From assembly GCA_910587725.1 (NCBI GenBank), contig CAJUNG010000037.1, positions 1 through 18,081 of the forward strand: 18,081 bases of DNA. Reading direction: 5' to 3'. Position 1 is the first letter of the stretch; each line of letters begins with the position of its first letter. Positions 13,980 to 18,081 of this stretch are shown here, in pieces. The position numbers and the translations under genes were made by a program. Below the pieces are notes generated by a model that was given only the letters and a program-made list of their open reading frames with translations, was not told the origin of the DNA and did not search any database. This DNA comes from an uncultured Bacilli bacterium (GTDB lineage: Bacteria > Bacillota_I > Bacilli_A > RF39 > UBA660).

Positions 13980-14828
13980 ATGTATAAAAAAGTCTATTTA
14001 GAAATCACCAATGTCTGCAACTTAGCTTGTCCCTTTTGTATCCAAAATCAAAGAACACCAAAGTTTATGGAACCCGAAGAATTCCATCATATTTTAGAAA
14101 AATTAAAAGGCCACACCAAGTACCTCTACTTCCACCTTTTAGGAGAACCTCTACTGCATCCAAGAATCAATGAATACATTAATTACGCGAGTGAATTTTA
14201 CTCTATCAATATTACCACCAACGGCTATTTAATTGAAAAAATTAAGCATCAGAAAAACATTCGACAATTAAATTTATCTCTTCACAGTTTTCAGCCGAAC
14301 AATAAAAAGACTTTAGACGAATATTTAAAAGATATCTTTGATGCGGTTGATACATTAAAAGAAACCACCTACATTTCCTTTCGTTTATGGGCAAAAACAA
14401 AATACAAAAACCAAATCATTAAAAATTTAGAAAGTCACTTTAACTGTAAAATCGAAGGAAGGGATAAAAAAAATATTACCCTTGAAAAAAATGTGTTTTT
14501 AAATCAAGAAGAAGAATTTATCTGGCCAGAAATTTTATCCACAATGGTTGTGGAAAACAAAAATCGGAGTTGCCTCGCGTTAAAAGACCATATCGGGATT
14601 TTAGTCGATGGAACCGTAGTTCCTTGCTGCTTAGATGCGAGTGGTTGTATTTCCCTTGGAAATATTTTAGAAGAAACATTAGAAGAAATAATCCGTCATG
14701 AAAGATACAAAAAAATGAAAACTGGATTTAGAGAAAATAAGCGGGTGGAGGAACTCTGTAAGAAATGTACAGGAATCCATCAAAAAAGTAGTCTTCAATC
14801 ATTGGATGTAGTCGAAAGCAAAAAATAA
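13980..14828 (+). CDS. Radical SAM/SPASM domain protein
   Basis: This 282-residue protein has a canonical N-terminal radical SAM motif: VCNLACPFC with Cys13, Cys17 and Cys20 (CX3CX2C), followed by YFHLLGEPLLHP and NITTNGYLI, which match the SAM-binding strands. The C-terminal part has the SPASM-like pattern: Cys at about 198, VDGTVVPCCLDASG, then LGNILEETLEEI and ELCKKCTG. SPASM domains hold auxiliary Fe-S clusters and occur in enzymes that modify peptides (RiPP maturation) or activate sulfatases, and in others of unknown role. No precursor-peptide gene is visible beside it. It begins 3 nt behind DUF1848 with GGGG upstream and closes the mutY operon. Substrate unknown. Confidence 0.85.
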   Translation: MYKKVYLEITNVCNLACPFCIQNQRTPKFMEPEEFHHILEKLKGHTKYLYFHLLGEPLLHPRINEYINYASEFYSINITTNGYLIEKIKHQKNIRQLNLSLHSFQPNNKKTLDEYLKDIFDAVDTLKETTYISFRLWAKTKYKNQIIKNLESHFNCKIEGRDKKNITLEKNVFLNQEEEFIWPEILSTMVVENKNRSCLALKDHIGILVDGTVVPCCLDASGCISLGNILEETLEEIIRHERYKKMKTGFRENKRVEELCKKCTGIHQKSSLQSLDVVESKK

Positions 14829-14839
14829 AAATAAGAAAA

Positions 14840-14881
14840 TTGATGAGGTGGAAAGAGAAATTGATGAGGTGGAAAGAGAAA
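14840..14881 (+). repeat. Exact tandem duplication, 2 x 21 bp
   Basis: A 21-bp unit beginning TTGATGAGGTGG occurs twice without change at 14840-14860 and 14861-14881. It lies in the gap between the radical SAM gene and the prfB promoter. Each copy contains GAGGTGG. Perfect identity suggests recent slippage. Confidence 0.9.
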
Positions 14882-14905
14882 GATATAGATTTTCTTTAAC
14901 TTTTA

Positions 14906-14914
14906 TGTTAAACT
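14906..14914 (+). promoter_or_regulatory. Extended -10 promoter for prfB
   Basis: TGTTAAACT carries TGn followed by TAAACT (14909-14914). The -35 region is poor. Transcription would start near 14921, about 22 nt before the ATG at 14943. The preceding operon could also read through, as no terminator is seen between. Confidence 0.4.
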
Positions 14915-14942
14915 AAAAAAAGAAAAAGGTAGGGAATCGAGG

Positions 14943-16038
14943 ATGGAAAAAAGAGAAATTAAAAGAGAATATGAAAAATTACAAATCGCAATTTTAGACT
15001 TATGGAGGTCACTTTGACATCGATGAAAAATTAAAAAAACTCGATAAATTAAAAGAAGTGATGAATGATAGCAACTTTTGGAACGATAAAGAGCAAGCGG
15101 AAATCGTAATCAAAGAAAATAATGAATTGTCCAATTTGACGACGGACATCAAAAAAATGAAAGAAGCAATCGAAAACGACATGGAACTAATCGAATTATT
15201 AGAAGAAGATAGCCAAAGAGAATTCGAAGAGTTAGAAATACAGTTAAAAGAATATCAAAAAAAGTTAGAAGAACTTTCGATTTTTCTTTTGCTTTCTAAT
15301 CCTCATGATAAATCTAACTGCTTTTTAGAAATTCATGCTGGTGCAGGTGGAACCGAAGCTTGTGATTGGGCAAATATGCTATATCGGATGTATACAAGAT
15401 ATCTAGAAAGGGAAAACTACAAATATGAACTTTTAGATTTACAACCAGGAGAGGAAGTAGGAATCAAAAGTGTATCATTAAAAGTAAAAGGAACTTATGC
15501 CTATGGTTATTTAAAAGGGGAAAAAGGAGTACATCGATTAGTTAGACTTTCTCCCTTTGATTCTGCCAATAAACGCCATACTTCTTTTGCTTCTATCGAT
15601 ATTATTCCCGAGTTTGAGGAAAAAGTGGAAGTAGAAATTAAAGAACAAGATTTAAGAATTGATGTTTATCGGAGTAGTGGTTGTGGTGGACAAGGAGTCA
15701 ATACGACAGATTCGGCCGTTCGAATTACCCATCTTCCTACAAAAACGGTAGTGACTTGTCAAAATGAAAGAAGTCAAATTCAAAATAAAGAGCAAGCAAT
15801 GAAGATGTTAAAAAACAAACTTTATCAACTAGAATTAGAAAAGAAAGAAAAAGAACTTGCCATAGTGCAAGGAACCTATCAAAATATTGAATTTGGTTCT
15901 CAAATTAGAAGTTATGTAATGCATCCGTATTCCATGGTAAAGGACCACCGTACTGGATATGAAACAAGCAATGTACAAAAAATCATGGATGGAGAATTAC
16001 AAGAATTGATTGAAAGTTATTTAAAGGGAGGAAAATAA
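14943..16038 (+). CDS. prfB: Peptide chain release factor 2 (with programmed +1 frameshift)
   Basis: RF2 releases finished proteins at UGA and UAA codons. The gene is in two frames: codons 1-24 run from ATG 14943 to CTT 15012-15014, the in-frame stop TGA is 15015-15017, and a +1 shift continues at GAC 15016-15018 to the stop at 16036-16038, giving 364 residues, like E. coli RF2 (365). A reading that starts at 15058 lacks the first 38 residues. Markers are the anticodon-like tripeptide SPF at about 203-205, which is specific to RF2, and GGQ at about 248-250, the peptidyl-tRNA hydrolysis motif in SSGCGGQGVNTTDSAVR. GAGG occurs just ahead of the ATG. It starts 114 nt after the radical SAM gene and is followed by the first YitT gene with one base between. 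Confidence 0.95.
15004..15018 (+). promoter_or_regulatory. prfB programmed +1 frameshift site
   Basis: GGAGG (15004-15008), three bases, then CTT-TGA-C (15012-15018). This is the known RF2 autoregulatory arrangement: an internal Shine-Dalgarno-like sequence three bases before CUU, a UGA in frame and C after it. When RF2 is scarce, UGA is read slowly and the ribosome slips from CUU to UUU. Confidence 0.93.
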
Positions 16039-16039
16039 T

Positions 16040-16921
16040 ATGTTTTTTAAACAAAAAAAAACGACAGAAAATGTGCTAAAAGATATCTATAAAAAATTTC
16101 GAATTCGAAGATATCTTCAACTTTTATTAGGACTTTTAGCGATATCTGTTGCCTTCAATTTATTCTTACTTCCGAATAATATCGTATTTGGAGGAGTTAG
16201 TGGTATTTCGATTATCGTAAAACAAATCTTTGGTTTAGACCCTTCTATTTTCATCTTTATCTCCTCAGCCTTACTCCTTATCGTAAGCTATTTCTTTCTC
16301 GGTTGGGAAACGACTAGTGCTAGTATTGTAGGTTCCTTTTTATTTCCGGTATTTGTTAATTTAACTAGTAGTATCAATACCATCATCTCCTTAGGAGAAG
16401 CCGAACCACTATTATTTACCATTTTTGGTGGAGTTCTCTATGGATTTGGTGCAGGACTTGTCTTTAAAGCCGGATTTACTACAGGAGGAACGGACATTAT
16501 CAATCAAATTATTTCTAAATATTTTCATGTCAGTATGGGAAATGCGATGTTAATGAGTGATGGCTTAATCGTACTTAGTGGAGTTTTCGTCTTTGGTGTG
16601 AACAAATTGATGTATGCGCTAATTACGGTCTATATCATTGGAATGTTAACCGATAAAGTGTTGTTAGGAATTTCTGACTCAAAAGCATTTTACATTATCA
16701 CGGAGGAAGACGAAAAAGTACGTGATTATGTGCTTAACTACTTAAATCATGGAATTACGATTTTTAATGCAAGAGGAGGATTTTCTAAAGAAAAACAGAA
16801 GGTTTTAATGTGTGTCGTACCAACTAAAGAATACTTTAAATTAAAAGAGGGAATTCATGAAATTGATAAAAATGCCTTTTTCGTTGTAACCGATGCTTAT
16901 GAAGTATTTGGTGGTGAGTAA
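16040..16921 (+). CDS. YitT family membrane protein (first copy)
   Basis: This 293-residue protein has an N-terminal membrane part of about five or six helices (roughly residues 24-215), belonging to the DUF161/YitT family, and a C-terminal soluble DUF2179-like domain (about 215-293). The membrane part is built from two repeats: the first contains NNIVFGGVSGISII (about 46-59), the second KAGFTTGGTDIINQI (about 143-157), the glycine-rich signature of the family. The transported substrate is not established. AGGGAGG precedes the ATG, which comes two bases after the prfB stop codon ends, so the two are probably co-transcribed. A paralogue follows directly. Confidence 0.87.
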   Translation: MFFKQKKTTENVLKDIYKKFRIRRYLQLLLGLLAISVAFNLFLLPNNIVFGGVSGISIIVKQIFGLDPSIFIFISSALLLIVSYFFLGWETTSASIVGSFLFPVFVNLTSSINTIISLGEAEPLLFTIFGGVLYGFGAGLVFKAGFTTGGTDIINQIISKYFHVSMGNAMLMSDGLIVLSGVFVFGVNKLMYALITVYIIGMLTDKVLLGISDSKAFYIITEEDEKVRDYVLNYLNHGITIFNARGGFSKEKQKVLMCVVPTKEYFKLKEGIHEIDKNAFFVVTDAYEVFGGE

Positions 16922-16922
16922 A

Positions 16923-17792
16923 ATGAAATTATCATTATCTAGTATTTTGGAAAATGTCAAAAAGAAACATTTAATTCGAAGAATATTGATTCTTTGTGCA
17001 TGTCAATTGATTTCGGCAATTATCTTTAATTTCTTTCAAAGGGCATCGCATTTAGTGACTGGGGGAACGAGTGGTATCGCAATTATCACCGAGTATGTTT
17101 TTGGATTTGAACCTTCCCTTGTCATCTTAATTATTTCTTGTGCATGTCTTTTATTGAGCCTTATTTTCCTAGATATTGAAGCAACGGCAGGAGCGGTTAT
17201 TGTAACTTTTCTTTATCCATTTTGTGTAGAACTTACAAGTACTTGGCCAGATTTAATTTTTATTGAAACCACAGACATGTTATTAATTTCGATTTTAATT
17301 GGAATTGCTGCGGGAATTACCAATGGTCTTACTTATAAAAGTGGATTTAACAATGGAGGGTTTTCGATTATTAATCAAATTCTTTATAAATATAAACGAA
17401 TTTCAATTAGTATGACAAGTTTTATGATTAATATGAGTATTGTCTTGGTTGGCGGATTTTTCTTTGGTTGGAAAATGGTTATGTATGCCGCAGTTATTCT
17501 CTATATCAATAGTATCGTAACGGACCGGGTGCTAATTGGGGTATCGAAGAATAAAAGTATCTATATCATGACTGAAAAAGAAAAGGAAGTAAAAGATTAT
17601 ATCATTAATACGCTACATCACGGGACGACCGAATTTAGTGCAGAAGGCGGATGGAACTTTCATAAAAAGCAAATCTTAATGACGGTAATTCCAAGTAAGG
17701 ATTATTTCAAGTTAAAAGAGGGAGTAAAATTAATTGATTCCCATTGCTTCTTTATTGTGACAGATTCTTATCAGGCATCTGGGGGAAAATAG
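16923..17792 (+). CDS. YitT family membrane protein (second, diverged copy)
   Basis: This protein of about 289 residues has the same two-part layout as its upstream neighbour: membrane helices with VTGGTSGIAIITEYVFG (about 45-61) and a C-terminal DUF2179-like domain ending FKLKEGVKLIDSHCFFIVTD. In the second repeat the neighbour's TTGGTD has become NNGGFS, so the conserved Thr-Asp pair is missing. I start at the ATG at 16923, one base after the previous stop, with GGTGGTGAG just upstream; the earlier ATG at 16893 lies inside the first gene and adds ten residues without homology. The pair looks like a tandem gene duplication that may form a heteromeric complex; that is inference. A good terminator follows. 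Confidence 0.86.
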   Translation: MKLSLSSILENVKKKHLIRRILILCACQLISAIIFNFFQRASHLVTGGTSGIAIITEYVFGFEPSLVILIISCACLLLSLIFLDIEATAGAVIVTFLYPFCVELTSTWPDLIFIETTDMLLISILIGIAAGITNGLTYKSGFNNGGFSIINQILYKYKRISISMTSFMINMSIVLVGGFFFGWKMVMYAAVILYINSIVTDRVLIGVSKNKSIYIMTEKEKEVKDYIINTLHHGTTEFSAEGGWNFHKKQILMTVIPSKDYFKLKEGVKLIDSHCFFIVTDSYQASGGK

Positions 17793-17809
17793 AAAGAAAT
17801 GCTAAAAAT

Positions 17810-17850
17810 AAAATGTTAGGTTGGAAATAATGAGACTTAACATTTTTTTA
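17810..17850 (+). terminator. Rho-independent terminator after the prfB-YitT unit
   Basis: The left arm 17810-17822 (AAAATGTTAGGTT) and right arm 17834-17846 (GACTTAACATTTT) form a 13-bp stem including two G-U pairs, with an 11-nt loop. The stem ends in a run of seven T at 17843-17849. It lies 18 nt after the second YitT stop and ends the operon. Confidence 0.82.
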
Positions 17851-17949
17851 ATTGCCCAAAAAAATCAAAAAAATGAAGTTTTTTGTAGAAAATTGGAAAT
17901 TATTGCAAATATTAATATATAGGGGGGTGTAAAAAATTAGACAGATGAA

Positions 17950-18012
17950 AATACTCACTTAAGAAGTCAAGGAATTTAGTAACCTGGTCAGAACAAAATC
18001 TAAGTGGGTATT
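17950..18012 (+). other. Long-range leader stem
   Basis: AATACTCACTTA at 17950-17961 pairs with TAAGTGGGTATT at 18001-18012 over 12 bp with one G-U pair, enclosing about 39 nt. It lies between the putative element end and the gene at 18066. It does not match a riboswitch class that I recognise. Confidence 0.5.
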
Positions 18013-18037
18013 ATCAAAATAAGTCTAAAAAAGCACG

Positions 18038-18057
18038 CCTCCAAAATCAAAAGGAGG
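18038..18057 (+). promoter_or_regulatory. Hairpin that could sequester the ribosome binding site
   Basis: CCTCC at 18038-18042 is complementary to GGAGG at 18053-18057, which is the Shine-Dalgarno sequence 8 nt before the ATG at 18066. Pairing across the 10-nt loop would hide it. Masking of the ribosome site is known in some insertion sequences, where it limits transposase made from outside transcripts. Confidence 0.5.
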
Positions 18058-18065
18058 ATGAACAG

Positions 18066-18081
18066 ATGGTAAAAGAAAAAA
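18066..18081 (+). CDS. Start of a gene running off the window (possible transposase)
   Basis: Only the first codons are present: ATG at 18066 gives MVKEK, preceded by AAGGAGG at 18051-18057 with good spacing. The product cannot be identified from five residues. The context (element-like end, structured leader) suggests a transposase. The 273-nt stretch between the second YitT gene and this start contains the terminator, the G-run and the two hairpins described, and no other gene that I can see. Confidence 0.4.

Larger units (their letters stand above)
17922..18081 (+). mobile_element. Possible left end of an insertion sequence (IS256/Mutator-like), truncated by window
   Basis: A G-run followed by GTGTAAAAAATTAGACA at 17922-17943 resembles the GTGTAAA...GACA ends of IS256/Mutator-type elements as I remember them. 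It precedes a structured leader and a gene start at 18066, in the way a transposase gene lies just inside its terminal repeat. The right end and most of the gene are outside the window, so no inverted-repeat partner or target duplication can be checked. It could instead be an unrelated leader. Confidence 0.35.

Noticed and set aside
13980..14828. RiPP maturation cluster around the SPASM protein
   Set aside because: No small precursor-like gene, transporter or protease of RiPP type was found within the operon or its flanks.
16893..16922. Upstream ATG for the second YitT gene
   Set aside because: It lies inside the first YitT gene, and the ATG at 16923 has a better placed ribosome site.
17950..18057. 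Riboswitch or T-box before the last gene
   Set aside because: The stems are real, but I saw no conserved core of a known class. An insertion-sequence leader explains them better.

Overview
The window is AT-rich DNA from a low-GC Gram-positive bacterium, most likely a Bacilli/Erysipelotrichia-like member of the Bacillota. The basis is strong AGGAGG-type ribosome binding sites, extended -10 promoters, all main genes on the + strand in tight overlapping operons, and the family mix (YitT, YoaP, CadC-type ArsR, DUF1848). Tryptophan is encoded by TGG, and an RF2 gene with a UGA autoregulatory frameshift is present, so UGA is a stop codon here. This argues against a code-4 mollicute. No rRNA, tRNA or CRISPR array was seen.

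Layout. (1) 1-2174 holds loosely packed accessory genes: a terminator-like hairpin, a GrpB-family protein, a small four-helix membrane protein, a PNPOx-fold flavoprotein and a membrane-anchored zinc-ribbon protein. (2) 2363-4629 is an autoregulated-looking operon: a TetR regulator with a perfect palindrome inside its own promoter, a GNAT acetyltransferase fused to a YoaP/thioredoxin-like domain, and a spore-photoproduct-lyase-like radical SAM enzyme. (3) 4697-5572 is a single DUF362 gene. (4) 5764-10704 is a metal-resistance operon: a CadC-like ArsR repressor, a detached HMA domain, a Cd/Zn-type P1B ATPase core, a Cu-type P1B ATPase with its own HMA domain, and a third small HMA protein. (5) 10844-14828 is a five-gene operon: MutY, a COG4119-like Nudix hydrolase, a class I glutamine-amidotransferase-like peptidase C26, a DUF1848 protein with Fe-S-like cysteines, and a radical SAM/SPASM protein. 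(6) 14943-17792 holds prfB, which requires a +1 programmed frameshift to be read in full, followed by two tandem diverged YitT-family membrane proteins and a terminator. (7) 17922-18081 looks like the left end of an insertion sequence (possibly IS256/Mutator type), with a hairpin that could hide the ribosome binding site of a gene starting at 18066.

Functional reading. The metal operon is the clearest unit: metal binding to the repressor (both CadC-type alpha3N and CzrA-type alpha5 ligand sets are visible) should derepress pumps for divalent soft metals and for Cu+. The MutY/Nudix pair fits oxidised-nucleotide sanitation and DNA repair. The three genes that follow are co-transcribed but of unknown purpose, and they are the best candidate here for an undescribed function. 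The TetR/YoaP/SPL-like operon is a second compact unit without an assigned role.
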